The notes: a model not told the origin generated them from the letters alone. DNA of 64,000 nucleotides from Acinetobacter sp. ANC 4173 (GCF_004331255.1 NZ_SJOF01000002.1:124001-188000); one strand, 5' to 3'. Positions 35,755 through 45,683 are shown, counted from the first letter of the stretch. Numbers and translations: made by a program.

Positions 35755-36501
35755 TTAGACAGTAAAATCTTCGCCCAAATATACCTGACGCACTGTTTCA
35801 TTTTCTAAAATTTCTTGTGGTGTCCCTTCAGCGATGACTGCACCCTCACTGACAATATACGCACGCTCACAAATCGCCAATGTTTCACGCACGTTATGAT
35901 CCGTAATTAATACTCCAATGCCACGATCTTTGAGGGTACGGATAATGTCTTTAATGTCATTTACAGAAATTGGATCGACCCCTGCAAATGGTTCATCTAA
36001 CAACATAAATTTAGGATCTGCGGCTAAAGCACGTGCGATTTCAGCACGACGGCGCTCACCACCCGAAACGCTCATACCCAATGAATCTTTAATATGGGTA
36101 ATTTTAAAATCTGCCAATAGCTCAGTCAAACGCTGTTGACGCTGCTGTTTACTCAGATCTTTGCGAGTTTCTAAAATTGCCATAATATTTTCAGAAATCG
36201 TCAATTTTCTAAAAATAGAGGCTTCTTGTGGTAAATAACCAATTCCTTTACGCGCACGTTCATGCATAGCAAGGTCGGACATATCCAAATCATCCAGATG
36301 GATCTCGCCTTTGTCCATACGCACCAGTCCAACCACCATATAGAAACTGGTTGTTTTACCGGCGCCATTCGGACCTAGTAAACCGACAATCTGTCCACTG
36401 TGCATACTAAAGGAAACATCTTTTACCACCCAACGCTTACTATAGTTCTTTGCAAGATGTTTAATACAAAGTTTTTGTGTCGCAGTCTCAACCTGATCCA
36501 T
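35755..36501 (-). CDS. lptB: LPS export ABC transporter ATPase LptB
   Basis: 248 residues. Walker A GPNGAGKT, then [16 protein letters not shown]-loop [10 protein letters not shown], signature [20 protein letters not shown], Walker [14 protein letters not shown] and the switch histidine in [10 protein letters not shown]. LptB powers lipopolysaccharide or lipooligosaccharide extraction from the inner membrane with LptFG. The start overlaps the lptA stop by 1 base. It is the last gene of the conserved kdsD-kdsC-lptC-lptA-lptB block. Confidence 0.97.
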   Translation of the reverse strand: MDQVETATQKLCIKHLAKNYSKRWVVKDVSFSMHSGQIVGLLGPNGAGKTTSFYMVVGLVRMDKGEIHLDDLDMSDLAMHERARKGIGYLPQEASIFRKLTISENIMAILETRKDLSKQQRQQRLTELLADFKITHIKDSLGMSVSGGERRRAEIARALAADPKFMLLDEPFAGVDPISVNDIKDIIRTLKDRGIGVLITDHNVRETLAICERAYIVSEGAVIAEGTPQEILENETVRQVYLGEDFTV

Positions 36502-37067
36502 TAATCACGCGCTCCTGGGAAGGATTTAGCACTTGAAGGTGGAATAACAATTTGCACACGACCAGACGATGAACCCGTGCTGTTTGGTGTTCCCGTCGCT
36601 TCAATATCGCCTTTGTTCATACTATATTTTAAAGTATTACCACGGATACTTGCACCATTTTGCTCCAGCATTGCACCGCCTGACATGGTAATAATACCTG
36701 TGTCAGCGTTATAAACAATTTTCTGCGCTTGACCTTTTGCTAGGCCTTTATTGGCATCTAATTGCTGCTGAAAACGTGCAGGTCCACCGGTTGCTGTGAT
36801 TGTACTGATCTCTTTTTTCTGATTCAGATTGGCAACAATCGAGTTAGCCTGTAAACGCATGGTGCCTTGTTCAATGATGACATTACCAGAGTACGTTGTT
36901 ACCCCTGTTTTTTCATTAAAGGTCGCACGGTCTGCCACCAAAGAAATTGGCTGATTACGATCCGAAGGAATTGCAAAAGCAGAAGATGCTGCAATAATTC
37001 CGATACTGAGTACAACTGCTTTTTTAAGGAAAGCTTTATAAGCTTGAAACTTAAGATTTTGGTTCAT
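36501..37067 (-). CDS. lptA: LPS transport periplasmic protein LptA
   Basis: The start is set at 37067 (188 residues) because GAGGAAAGT directly precedes that ATG; an upstream frame extension has no ribosome site. The signal peptide ends SSAFA before IPSDRNQ. OstA-like beta-jellyroll repeats follow: [38 protein letters not shown] and [17 protein letters not shown]. LptA forms the periplasmic bridge for LPS/LOS. It overlaps lptC by 17 bases. Confidence 0.95.
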   Translation of the reverse strand: MNQNLKFQAYKAFLKKAVVLSIGIIAASSAFAIPSDRNQPISLVADRATFNEKTGVTTYSGNVIIEQGTMRLQANSIVANLNQKKEISTITATGGPARFQQQLDANKGLAKGQAQKIVYNADTGIITMSGGAMLEQNGASIRGNTLKYSMNKGDIEATGTPNSTGSSSGRVQIVIPPSSAKSFPGARD

Positions 37068-37605
37068 ACTTTCCTCGAATATTAAAAAATTCGTATTGAC
37101 CATCATTTAAATTGGCTTTCAATCCCTGACTAACAAACTCTGCTTGTGGAGATTGCACAGTCACTTGACGGTTTGTTTCTATTACACGGGTTTGCGGGAA
37201 TGCCGTAAGCTCATCAGTTAAAAACTGCATTTTCCCCTGCCCTCGATCTAACAACTTGATAGCAACAACCTGTTGAGACAAAACAACTTTTTTGTTGTCT
37301 TCATAACCGTTGGCTTGCTTAGCAAAAAAAGTCGCATTTACAGCGCCATCTTTATACATTGAAGCATTCAAGTTCTCGAGTTTAGTGGTTTGCTTTTGCA
37401 TATCCTGTTCAAGTCGATCAATTTGAGCACGAATATATAAATTCCCAGCATCATCGGTTTGGGTTAGATTAATTTTTTCTGCTGAATAGGTCATACTCCG
37501 TGCAGATTCAGTTTCTAATTTATTCCCTTTACCACTGTAATAGTAATAACCACCACTTACAGCAGCAATTGCAATCGCCGTGATATATAAAACTTTGGTA
37601 TCCAT
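37051..37605 (-). CDS. lptC: LPS export protein LptC
   Basis: 184 residues. A single N-terminal membrane helix (YITAIAIAAVSGGYYYYSG) anchors the protein, followed by the DUF1239/LptC jellyroll: LYIRAQIDRLEQDMQKQTTK, FLTDELTAFPQTRVIETNRQ and VTVQSPQAEFVSQGLKANLN. It hands lipopolysaccharide from LptBFG to LptA. Its place between kdsC and lptA is the conserved order and supports the call. Confidence 0.95.
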   Translation of the reverse strand: MDTKVLYITAIAIAAVSGGYYYYSGKGNKLETESARSMTYSAEKINLTQTDDAGNLYIRAQIDRLEQDMQKQTTKLENLNASMYKDGAVNATFFAKQANGYEDNKKVVLSQQVVAIKLLDRGQGKMQFLTDELTAFPQTRVIETNRQVTVQSPQAEFVSQGLKANLNDGQYEFFNIRGKYEPKS

Positions 37606-37649
37606 AAGTGTGGTTCTTCACTAAAAACAATTATGTACGTATATAAGCA

Positions 37650-38189
37650 TTAATGCGGGATTGTAATAAATTTTTCAAGTAGCTCTTGGTAAGTCCCTTT
37701 CGCCATCAGCAGCATGTCGCAAACTTCACGTACTGCACCACGACCACCCATCGCTTGTGTGACTAAATCAGCACGACGACGTACTTCAACATGACCATTC
37801 GGCACCGTCACTTTCATCCCTGCGATAGCAAAGGCTGAAAGATCAGGCCAGTCATCACCCATATATAAACAATCATCTGGTGAAAGATTAAGCTGAGCAC
37901 ACGCTTCACGCAAAGCTACGCCTTTATCTTCACGCCCTTGAAAAACCAAGTCGACGCCTAAATCTGACATGCGTTTTTCAACAATATTACTTTTACGACC
38001 TGTAATAATAATGACTTTAATACCTGATTTTTGCACCAGCTTCATGCCTAAACCATCACGAATATCAAAGGATTTAATTTCATCCCCTGTATTGGTTAAT
38101 GTCACAAAACCATCACTTAAAATACCATCGACATCTAATACGAGCGCTTGAATATGACGTGCTTGTTCTAATAAAACATAAGATGCCAT
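37650..38189 (-). CDS. kdsC: 3-deoxy-D-manno-octulosonate 8-phosphate phosphatase KdsC
   Basis: 179 residues, a capless HAD phosphatase. The nucleophile motif is LDVDGILSDG (about residues 19-28), motif II IIITGRKS, and motif III GDDWPDLSAFAIAG. The C-terminal loop GGRGAVREVCDML shapes the tetramer active site. It dephosphorylates Kdo-8-phosphate to Kdo in core LPS synthesis. Three bases separate it from kdsD. Confidence 0.96.
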   Translation of the reverse strand: MASYVLLEQARHIQALVLDVDGILSDGFVTLTNTGDEIKSFDIRDGLGMKLVQKSGIKVIIITGRKSNIVEKRMSDLGVDLVFQGREDKGVALREACAQLNLSPDDCLYMGDDWPDLSAFAIAGMKVTVPNGHVEVRRRADLVTQAMGGRGAVREVCDMLLMAKGTYQELLEKFITIPH

Positions 38190-38192
38190 GGA

Positions 38193-39170
38193 TTAATTTA
38201 CCCCTGCTTGAATTAAGTCATGCATGCTAATCACACCAATGACTTTATTGGCATCATCAACAACTACAAATTGATTGATTTTTTTGTCACGTAATTTTTC
38301 TAAAGCCTTTACCGCACGTGCTTCTTGAGAAATGGTTGCAGGGTTTTGAATCATCACTTCTGAAACTGGCAAGTTCACATCAAAACCTTGCTGCTTATCG
38401 ATTAAACGGCGCAAATCACCATCGGTGAAAATTCCCAATAAACGATCTTCGCTATCTACAACCGTGGTTAAACCCAAACGCTTATTTGAAATTTCATACA
38501 GAACTTTATTCATTGGGGTTTCAGGTGCAACTTTCGGCAGGTCTGCACCAGTATGCATTAGGTTTTTTACATGTAATAACAAACGCTTACCTAAAGCTCC
38601 AGCGGGGTGCGAACGTGCAAAATCATCCGCAGTAAAACCACGTGCATCTAATAAAGCCACTGCCAATGCATCACCCAAAGCCAATGTCGCAGTGGTACTT
38701 GAGGTTGGAGCAAGACCTAATGGGCAAGCCTCTTGAATATTGCCTAAAGTAAGGGCGACATCGGCATTTTGTGGCATTGGGCCTGTATCATCAGCACTGA
38801 TGGTAATTAAAGGGACTTCCAAGTGCTTAATTAACGGCATCAACATCATAATTTCATCACTCTTACCCGAGTTTGAAATTGCAATGAGTACATCACCACG
38901 AACTAACATGCCTAAATCGCCATGTCCTGCTTCGCCAGGATGCATGAAGAATGAAGGTGTGCCTGTAGAAGCAAATGTAGCCGCCATTTTACGACCAATA
39001 TGCCCTGATTTACCCATGCCTGTTACCACTAAGCGCCCTTTGCACTGCAAGATAATTTCGCAGGCATAACTGAAACGCTCATCTATTTGCGTTGCTAATA
39101 CACCTAAAGCTTGTTCTTCAATGCGCAAAGTTTCTAGTGCGGCTTTCTGAAAATCGATTGGATTCGGCAT
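38193..39170 (-). CDS. kdsD: D-arabinose 5-phosphate isomerase KdsD
   Basis: The start ATG at 39170 gives 325 residues (MPNPIDFQKAALETLRIEEQ); an in-frame TTG at 39194 would add eight. The SIS domain contains VVTGMGKSGHIGRKMAATFA and the phosphosugar loop AISNSGKSDEI; two CBS domains follow from about residue 205 (LMHTGADLPKVAPETPMNKV, and VMIQNPATISQEARAVKALE). It converts ribulose 5-phosphate to arabinose 5-phosphate, the first step towards Kdo. It heads the block. Confidence 0.96.
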   Translation of the reverse strand: MPNPIDFQKAALETLRIEEQALGVLATQIDERFSYACEIILQCKGRLVVTGMGKSGHIGRKMAATFASTGTPSFFMHPGEAGHGDLGMLVRGDVLIAISNSGKSDEIMMLMPLIKHLEVPLITISADDTGPMPQNADVALTLGNIQEACPLGLAPTSSTTATLALGDALAVALLDARGFTADDFARSHPAGALGKRLLLHVKNLMHTGADLPKVAPETPMNKVLYEISNKRLGLTTVVDSEDRLLGIFTDGDLRRLIDKQQGFDVNLPVSEVMIQNPATISQEARAVKALEKLRDKKINQFVVVDDANKVIGVISMHDLIQAGVN

Positions 39171-39425
39171 GGCTTGTAAATTCAACGTTGGCAACCTTAA
39201 ACTCGATAAGAGTTGATTTCAGGGCAATTCATCATTATTTAAATAATGATCAACCCCAGTCTCAAGTAAAAAATAATTTTCGCAATTTTATCATATCTAT
39301 GCAAATGCAACGTTTCTAAATGTATAACTTTTCACTTGCTTATAAAAATAACGTATAAAACTTTGTGAATCATGGACCTTACGTTATCATGAGAAATCTT
39401 TTTGTTATCGCAATATGTAAGCCCT

Positions 39426-40847
39426 ATGCAGCCTTTTGTTCTTTACAATTCAGAGCAACGTAAAAAAGTAGAATTTGTACCACGTAAAGAAGGTCATATC
39501 GATATGTATGTCTGCGGCATGACCGTGTACGACTACTGTCATATCGGACACGCACGTGTGATGGTTGCATTCGACTATATTATTCGTTTTTTACGTAGTC
39601 AGGGCTGGAACGTCAAATACGTTCGTAACATTACGGATATTGATGACAAAATTATTAAACGCGCCAATGAAAATGGCGAAACGATTACTGCACTCACCGA
39701 TCGCTTTATTCAAGCCATGAATGAAGATGCGGAAAATTTAGGCTGCTTACACCCTGATGAAGCACCACGCGCGACAGAATATATTGACCAAATGCAAAGC
39801 ATGATTGGCAATTTGGTCGACAAAGGTACTGCCTACCCTGCAAACAATGGCGATGTATATTTCCAAGTAGAAAAATTTGCCAAATATGGTCGCCTTTCAG
39901 GTCGTAAACTGGAAGATATGCAAGCAGGTGCATCGGACCGTGTTGATGTGGAAGTTGAGAAAAAACATCCTTTTGACTTCGTACTTTGGAAACATGCCAA
40001 AGAAAATGAGCCTGCTTGGGCTTCGCCTTGGGGCAATGGCCGTCCAGGTTGGCATATTGAATGTTCTGCGATGTCGACCTGCTGCCTAGGCAACCATTTT
40101 GACATTCATGGTGGTGGTTCAGACCTCATGTTCCCACATCATGAAAATGAAATTGCCCAAAGTGAAGCATCTACAGATGAACAATATGTGAATTATTGGA
40201 TGCATGTGGGCTTTATTAATGTTGATGGCGAAAAAATGTCTAAATCATTAGGCAATTTCTTTACCATTCGCGATGTAATGGACAAATTCCATCCTGAAGT
40301 GATTCGTTACTTTATTGTGTCTTCACATTATCGTAGCCCAGTGAACTTCTCGGATGTTGCGTTAAAAGAAGCCAAAACTACATTAAGCCGCTTCTATCAT
40401 TCATTTAAAGCCTATCAACAAGTCTATGGCACCAATGTGGTTGAACACTTAGATGACAACCTAGTTGAACGTTTTAATGCTGCAATGCGTGATGACTTTA
40501 ATACCGCCGAAGCAATTGCTGTGTTGTTTGAAATTAACAAAGAGCTCAATCGTTCGGTTAAAGAAGAAAATGCTGAACAAGCTGCTGTTTACTATTCCAC
40601 TTTACGCCATTTGACCAATATTCTTGGCATCGTACAGCATGATGTTGAAGACTTTTTAAAATCTGATATTGGACAAGAAGTTCTGGGTTTATCTGAAGCG
40701 GACATTGAAGACCTTATTCAACAACGTCAAGATGCAAAGAAAGCTAAGGACTTCGCAAAAGCCGATAGCATTCGTCAATCACTATTGGATCAGGGTGTGG
40801 TTTTAGAAGATACACGCCAAGGTACGGTTTGGCGACGTGCTGATTAA
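39426..40847 (+). CDS. cysS: Cysteinyl-tRNA synthetase
   Basis: 473 residues from the ATG at 39426 ([20 protein letters not shown]); a TTG eight codons upstream is unlikely. The class I motifs are HIGH within [15 protein letters not shown] and KMSKS within [13 protein letters not shown]. Zinc ligands include Cys in [10 protein letters not shown] and [13 protein letters not shown], and the [11 protein letters not shown] stretch is typical. It charges tRNA-Cys. The tRNA-Gly gene follows 64 bases later with its own promoter. Confidence 0.98.
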   Translation: MQPFVLYNSEQRKKVEFVPRKEGHIDMYVCGMTVYDYCHIGHARVMVAFDYIIRFLRSQGWNVKYVRNITDIDDKIIKRANENGETITALTDRFIQAMNEDAENLGCLHPDEAPRATEYIDQMQSMIGNLVDKGTAYPANNGDVYFQVEKFAKYGRLSGRKLEDMQAGASDRVDVEVEKKHPFDFVLWKHAKENEPAWASPWGNGRPGWHIECSAMSTCCLGNHFDIHGGGSDLMFPHHENEIAQSEASTDEQYVNYWMHVGFINVDGEKMSKSLGNFFTIRDVMDKFHPEVIRYFIVSSHYRSPVNFSDVALKEAKTTLSRFYHSFKAYQQVYGTNVVEHLDDNLVERFNAAMRDDFNTAEAIAVLFEINKELNRSVKEENAEQAAVYYSTLRHLTNILGIVQHDVEDFLKSDIGQEVLGLSEADIEDLIQQRQDAKKAKDFAKADSIRQSLLDQGVVLEDTRQGTVWRRAD

Positions 40848-40857
40848 TTCAGCAATT

Positions 40858-40900
40858 GCATTATAGAGAGTTGACAGTCAAATTAAACTCTCTATAATGC
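40858..40900. promoter_or_regulatory. tRNA-Gly promoter inside a perfect 15-bp inverted repeat
   Basis: TTGACA (40871-40876) and TATAAT (40893-40898) are full consensus with a 16-base spacer, 14 bases before the tRNA 5' end. The arms GCATTATAGAGAGTT (40858-40872) and AACTCTCTATAATGC (40886-40900) are perfect reverse complements with a 13-base loop. The arm therefore holds the -10 hexamer and repeats it in mirror orientation. It may also end cysS transcription. Confidence 0.85.
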
Positions 40901-40911
40901 ACATCCATATT

Positions 40912-40987
<76 letters not shown>

Positions 40988-40993
40988 AAATTT

Positions 40994-41025
40994 AAAAGGC
41001 GCTTATCAAAAGATAAGCGCCTTTT
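40994..41025 (+). terminator. tRNA-Gly terminator
   Basis: AAAAGGCGCTTATC (40994-41007), loop AAAA, GATAAGCGCCTTTT (41012-41025): a 14-bp perfect stem with a T tail. Confidence 0.9.
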
Positions 41026-41156
41026 TCTATTGATTGTGTATAAGCTTATTTTTATAAAAATGTCTTAAACTTTAAATATAACATCACAAAGTACGAATAG
41101 TTGTAACGCACAACGCCCAAATCAAATGACCATTTCAAATTAAACGTTTTTAAGCA

Positions 41157-41534
41157 CTATTCAATCCCATTGACATCGCACCCTTTTCTCAACGGACAAG
41201 GTTTACCACCCAGCAAATTTTCAAGCATGTTTTGCATATGTTGCAATTGCATTATCTTCTCCTGAATCATCGCTAATTTTTCTTGCAAAATTAGCTGAAA
41301 TTGCTCAGCGGGAATCTCATTTTCCCCCACAATATTAATAATTTGTTTTATTTCAGCAAGTGTAAAACCAAGGTTTTTAGCGGTCAGGATTAGTTTTAAT
41401 TGTTGTAGTGTCTGTTCAGGATAATCCTTGTAGCCATTATTGCGTACCAAAGGCTGAATCAATGCCATCTTTTCATAGAAACGAATCGTATCGCGACTTA
41501 GATTCATCTGTTGTGATAGCTCTCCGATTAACAT
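41157..41534 (-). CDS. MerR-family regulator
   Basis: 125 residues. The HTH is MLIGELSQQMNLSRDTIRFY, followed by EKMALIQPLVRNNGYKDY and the long dimerisation helix. The C-terminus CPLRKGC has two cysteines that could bind a metal or sense thiol oxidation, as in ZntR/SoxR-type proteins, although the full SoxR 4-Cys or CueR pattern is not there. It is divergent from the SDR gene at 41628, whose promoter has the MerR hallmark of a long spacer. Confidence 0.88.
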   Translation of the reverse strand: MLIGELSQQMNLSRDTIRFYEKMALIQPLVRNNGYKDYPEQTLQQLKLILTAKNLGFTLAEIKQIINIVGENEIPAEQFQLILQEKLAMIQEKIMQLQHMQNMLENLLGGKPCPLRKGCDVNGIE

Positions 41535-41565
41535 ATAAAACTTCCTTTTATATTTTTAAAAATTC

Positions 41566-41596
41566 TTGACCATTGACTATACTCCACAGTTTAGCT
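41566..41596 (+). promoter_or_regulatory. MerR-type promoter with a 19-bp spacer
   Basis: TTGACC (41566-41571) and TTAGCT (41591-41596) are 19 bases apart. The near-dyad TATACT-CCAC-AGTTTA (41578-41593; five of six bases pair) lies in the spacer. MerR regulators activate such over-long promoters by twisting DNA. The direction points to the SDR gene at 41628. Confidence 0.6.
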
Positions 41597-41627
41597 TAAG
41601 CAATAACAATTAAACGAGTTTAATTTT

Positions 41628-42698
41628 ATGCTTACGCCATCTCAAACTGCACTTGTGGTCGGTGCAACCGGATTTATCGGAAAATTCCTTATCGCACAAT
41701 TACTTCGCGATAATACAAGAGTATTTGCTATCTGCCGCAATATCGATGAACAAGAACCTCAATTGCGTCGTTGGCTGACACAGCAAAACATCAATCATCA
41801 ACAGCTGCGTTTTATTCAGGGCGATATTACTCAGCCCGATTTAGGGTTATCGCCTGAAGATTGGAAAATGTTGAAAGAAGTGAATTACCTATACAATACG
41901 AGTGCATTATTCAAATGGCATCTGTCTATGCAGCAGGCTCAAGCTGTCAATGTCGATGGACTGACCAATCTGCTACACAGTGTGAATAAGCATTGTCATT
42001 TGCAACGTGCGGTACACTTGTCGGGCTATATGTTGACGCTAGATCAGCATTTACAGGCAGCAGGCATATACCGAGATCATATCGAACAAACTGACTGGTC
42101 CAAAATCTATGACACATTAGGCGCTTATGAAGCCTCAAAGATTGAAGGGCATTTTAACTGGATTAAACAAGCAGACCGATTAAATATACCATGGACAATC
42201 ATCCACCCAGCCACCGTGATTGGTGATGAAATAACCGGTGAAATTCCAGCATCTCAACCCATTACTGCTCTAATTCAGCAGCTTCAACAGAAAAAAATGA
42301 ATGCCCTTCCTGGCACATCACAGCATTCACTCCCTTTGGTATCGGTCACCATGTTAGTGAATGCTCTGGTACATGCAAGTAAAGACCCTCTCACACTTAA
42401 ACAAGAAATTCTAGTCGCCAATCCTCAGCAAATATCATTTCAGACGCTAGTCAAAATCATTGGTCAATCGTTACAGATTAATCCTCCGCGCCATTTTATT
42501 TCTATCTCTTTTCTAAAATGGCTTTTAAAATGGCGATGGTTAGCAAACAAGCTAGATATGTCCCCAGAAATGCTCAATTTTATCAGAACAGAGCAGCTTG
42601 ATCTGGGAGCATTCAATCGGCTAAATCAACAATGGAAAATCCCCCCAACAGAGCTGAAAAAAACCATGCAAAAGACTGTGGAATGGGTTACTCACTGA
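41628..42698 (+). CDS. Extended SDR / NAD(P)-dependent reductase-like protein
   Basis: 356 residues. The N-terminal Rossmann motif is VVGATGFIGKFLIAQLL (G-x2-G-x2-G at residues ~12-18), followed by FIQGDITQPDLGLSPEDWKM and NVDGLTNLLHSV. The active-site Tyr-x3-Lys is possibly YEASKIEGH. The FIQGDI and NYLYNTSALFKW parts resemble thioester-reductase/male-sterility-type SDRs (NAD_binding_4), as well as NmrA-like proteins. Substrate unknown; its regulator is probably the divergent MerR protein. Confidence 0.8.
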   Translation: MLTPSQTALVVGATGFIGKFLIAQLLRDNTRVFAICRNIDEQEPQLRRWLTQQNINHQQLRFIQGDITQPDLGLSPEDWKMLKEVNYLYNTSALFKWHLSMQQAQAVNVDGLTNLLHSVNKHCHLQRAVHLSGYMLTLDQHLQAAGIYRDHIEQTDWSKIYDTLGAYEASKIEGHFNWIKQADRLNIPWTIIHPATVIGDEITGEIPASQPITALIQQLQQKKMNALPGTSQHSLPLVSVTMLVNALVHASKDPLTLKQEILVANPQQISFQTLVKIIGQSLQINPPRHFISISFLKWLLKWRWLANKLDMSPEMLNFIRTEQLDLGAFNRLNQQWKIPPTELKKTMQKTVEWVTH

Positions 42699-42899
42699 AA
42701 TGCATGTTATCGTTTAACATTAAACACTCGCTATCTTTTAACTGTGGCATAACCTGTATAAAAATCTAATCCACCGTGCATTCTTAAAATAAAATGCACG
42801 GTAATAATCAGCTAAATATCCATTGGTACCATGTCGACCATTTGCCCTACTCATTCATGATCAACATCTGAGAAGAAATGAATAGACCTCTTTCATAAG

Positions 42900-43175
42900 T
42901 CATTTTTCACTCAGTTTTAAATTGTAAATTCCAGCGATTAGATTGAGCCTTAAACTGGATCTTTTACCTCGGTTTCGATAATGCTCTGCAAGAATTTTGA
43001 AGGTTTTAAAGCAACTGAATAGATGTGCAATGCCTATGCTTCTTTTGCTAATTTTAGCGCGGAATCTAATTTACACCGTCTTTTGGCTTTTAAAGGTAAT
43101 AAACTATTCGCATACACCTGATGAATCTATTGATAACCTTTATCTGCAAGGATAAAAGCCCTGCATGGAAAAGGT
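42900..43175 (-). pseudogene. Decayed IS5-group transposase C-terminal fragment
   Basis: On the minus strand two frames give LADKGYQ (stop) IHQVYANSLLPLKAK, RRCKLDSALKLAKEA, and then, shifted, FKTFKILAEHYRNRGKRSSL and RLNLIAGIYNLKLSEK with a TGA at 42900-42902. This is the end of an IS5-superfamily transposase (D-K-G-Y box and the R-F-N-L-I-A-G-I tail). There are internal stops, frameshifts and no N-terminal part. No terminal repeats were recognised. It occupies part of the 737-base gap at 42699-43435; the rest shows no gene. Confidence 0.65.
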
Positions 43176-43379
43176 TGACTTTGAGATGCAAGTGTAGCGT
43201 TTGGAGTGCGAATCAGAGAACTTTTATAAACCGATATATTTTATCCGTAGATTATGCACGAACAATAAAAACATGGAGTGCAAAGATTAACCAAAAACTC
43301 ATTTTTTGATTTATAAAAGAGATTTAATATCGTCAACCATATACCATTGATTTAAATATCAATTTAGTTAATTTTTGTA

Positions 43380-43413
43380 GAAAGTATCCTCAACCTTAAT
43401 TAAGGATACTTTC
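43380..43413 (-). terminator. Hairpin after the TonB receptor gene
   Basis: GAAAGTATCCT (43380-43390) and AGGATACTTTC (43403-43413) form an 11-bp stem 23 bases past the stop codon on the minus strand. There is no strong T run, so the mode of termination is unsure. Confidence 0.6.
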
Positions 43414-43435
43414 ATCAACATAATTAATAAGGAAC

Positions 43436-45625
43436 TTAATAATTAATGGTATAACTCAAGGCAAAAGTACGACCTTCCGCAGGAATTGCCAGAAGTGAAT
43501 TGGCATTTGTCACCGCAGCTTGTTGAGCAAATACGGTTTTATATTGCTTACCCCATACATTATAAACCCCAAAATCGACACGACCTTTTGCCATAGGGAA
43601 ATGCGCCAACACATCCATAGTGGTATAACCTTTAATCTCTGCTGCACTGTTACTATCCGTGATTCCCGCAGCTTTTAACTCAAGGTCATCTTTATAAGCT
43701 TTGTCTGTCCCTTTAATGGCTAACATTTGAGCGCGTACACCATAGCCATCGGCATTGCTCCATTCCGCAAATAAAGTGCCTTTCATAGGCGAAACAGCAA
43801 AGGCATTTAACTCGTGCCAATTATCCGCAGCATCTTTGTACTGGCCACGTGTATAACCCAAAGTGCCCCCCACTTTATAGTTGTCCATAAATGGATAACT
43901 CACAGTGGCTTCTGCACCATAAATGCGTTGATCGGTATCTACTATATTGACGGATCGGTCTGAGTTAAATTGAACAACTTTATCCGAGGTATTGTAAAAG
44001 CCTGTTAAACCTAAATTTAGACCTGAATCTTGGTTTAAACGCCAACCCAATTCATAGCTATTTACCGTAATTGGCTCAATACCCGAAGTCGTTAAGGTAT
44101 ATGCCGCGACATCACGTAAAACGCGTTGTACATCTGGATAGCTATAGCCTTGAGAGAAGTTGGCATAAAGTTGTTGTGCATCTGTAAGTTTGTAAACAGT
44201 GCCTAAGTTGAACAAGAATTTATCTGAATCAGTCGAATCTGCTGCCATTAAGGTATAAGGCTTACGTGCTGTTAAATAACTGTCGGTATCCGCCTGAACA
44301 TATTGATAACGTACACCTGCCTGAATATTGAGGCGATCAGTTAAAGCATAATCTCCTTGTAAAAAAGTCCCGATATTCTGAATTTGAGTATCTGGTCCTG
44401 AACCTTGTGTTTCGCCTGTTGGGGTATAAACCAAACCTGTGTTGCTAGGCAGATAAAAGTCAGCCCACTGATGATCTTTTTCCCAGTCATAGTCCAAACC
44501 ATAAGTTAGTTTTAACTCACGATCTGCCACTTTCAAATCGGATTGTAAGGTCGATCGAATCCCCGCATAGTCCACATTGGACTGACTTTGTTTAACACTT
44601 ACGCCATCTTTCGAGTAGCCATAAGGGACAAATCTAGATTTTTCATTTCGATAGTAGGCTTCTACATTCAGAATCTGCCCTAAAAAATCCTGATTTTGAT
44701 ATTGGGTATTAAAAGCATAGCGTTCTGTGAATGGCTGTTTGTCTAAGCTCCATCCTTTAATCGCTTTTAAAGAAGGTTCAGTATTTGTCAATAGATAAGA
44801 ATAATCGGGACCATATTCGGTATCTTGTTCATCTTTATAATATTGCGCACCAAAACTTAAACTTTGGCTATCCGTCAGCTTAAAATTCAGTCGTCCATTT
44901 ACATCAATAGTATCGGTATCCATCGTGCTGCCCTGCCACGGGCTTAATGAAATACGATCTCCATTGCCATCGAACTGTGAACCACGGCTGGTATAGTCTA
45001 CGCCCAGAAAACCATCTACTTTGTCATGGGCAAAAGAAGCCGTCTGCCCAACTTGATAAGCCAGACTATCACTGCGGAAATTATCGGCGCTGGTTACACC
45101 CAATTTGGTCTGAAAACTGACAGGTTCAGATTTGTCCGCGCGTTTAGTAATAATGTTAATAATCCCACCTGTTGCGCCAGAACCGTAAATGCTGGTTGCG
45201 CCCGAAACCACTTCAATATGATCAATCATATTCGGGCTAATACTGTTCAGTTGACGCGCGACATCACGTGATCCTGTTTGTGATACCCCATCAATCATCA
45301 CCAATACATTACGGCCACGCATGGTCTGACCATAGTTACTGCTGGTTCCGCTGCTTGGCGCAAGCGAAGGTACCAGTTGCGCTAAAATATCAGCAACTTT
45401 ACGACCTGTACCTGCCTGCTGTGCAATTTCATCTGCTGAAATGGTTTGAACCGTCCCCGCAATTTCTGCAATACTTTTTGGTGTTCGTGTTGCCGTCATC
45501 ACCAAAGTGGGAAGCTTCGCTTCGACATTTTGTGTTTCAGCCCCTATCGCAACGGAATCATTTGCATAAAGTTGGGTGCAAATTGCTGTTGTAAGCAAGC
45601 AAAGACTAAAGTGTGACAAGCGCAT
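43436..45625 (-). CDS. TonB-dependent siderophore receptor
   Basis: The start ATG at 45625 (729 residues) opens a signal peptide, MRLSHFSLCLLTTAICTQLY ending in AN-DS, with GGAA 8 bases upstream. The plug domain runs from about residue 45 (TLVMTATRTPKSIAEIAGTV; SGATSIYGSGATGGIINIIT), followed by a 22-strand barrel and the C-terminal GRTFALSYTINY. It has no N-terminal signalling domain. It sits next to the siderophore biosynthesis operon with its own Fur-box-like site, and likely takes up the ferric form of that siderophore; substrate inferred from context. Confidence 0.92.
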   Translation of the reverse strand: MRLSHFSLCLLTTAICTQLYANDSVAIGAETQNVEAKLPTLVMTATRTPKSIAEIAGTVQTISADEIAQQAGTGRKVADILAQLVPSLAPSSGTSSNYGQTMRGRNVLVMIDGVSQTGSRDVARQLNSISPNMIDHIEVVSGATSIYGSGATGGIINIITKRADKSEPVSFQTKLGVTSADNFRSDSLAYQVGQTASFAHDKVDGFLGVDYTSRGSQFDGNGDRISLSPWQGSTMDTDTIDVNGRLNFKLTDSQSLSFGAQYYKDEQDTEYGPDYSYLLTNTEPSLKAIKGWSLDKQPFTERYAFNTQYQNQDFLGQILNVEAYYRNEKSRFVPYGYSKDGVSVKQSQSNVDYAGIRSTLQSDLKVADRELKLTYGLDYDWEKDHQWADFYLPSNTGLVYTPTGETQGSGPDTQIQNIGTFLQGDYALTDRLNIQAGVRYQYVQADTDSYLTARKPYTLMAADSTDSDKFLFNLGTVYKLTDAQQLYANFSQGYSYPDVQRVLRDVAAYTLTTSGIEPITVNSYELGWRLNQDSGLNLGLTGFYNTSDKVVQFNSDRSVNIVDTDQRIYGAEATVSYPFMDNYKVGGTLGYTRGQYKDAADNWHELNAFAVSPMKGTLFAEWSNADGYGVRAQMLAIKGTDKAYKDDLELKAAGITDSNSAAEIKGYTTMDVLAHFPMAKGRVDFGVYNVWGKQYKTVFAQQAAVTNANSLLAIPAEGRTFALSYTINY

Positions 45626-45658
45626 TTTTATTTCCAAATAGTAAGTATTAATATTGGT

Positions 45659-45683
45659 GCAAATAGTAATCATTATTATTACG
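45659..45683 (-). promoter_or_regulatory. Fur box upstream of the TonB receptor
   Basis: The segment AATAGTAATCATTATTATTA within 45659-45683 resembles the 19-bp Fur consensus GATAATGATAATCATTATC, with TAATCATTAT matched exactly. It lies 34 bases ahead of the start codon. Iron repression is expected. Confidence 0.7.

Noticed and set aside
43121-43309. Plus-strand 62-residue frame near the TonB receptor
   Set aside because: It overlaps the transposase relic on the opposite strand and has no ribosome site or recognisable motif.
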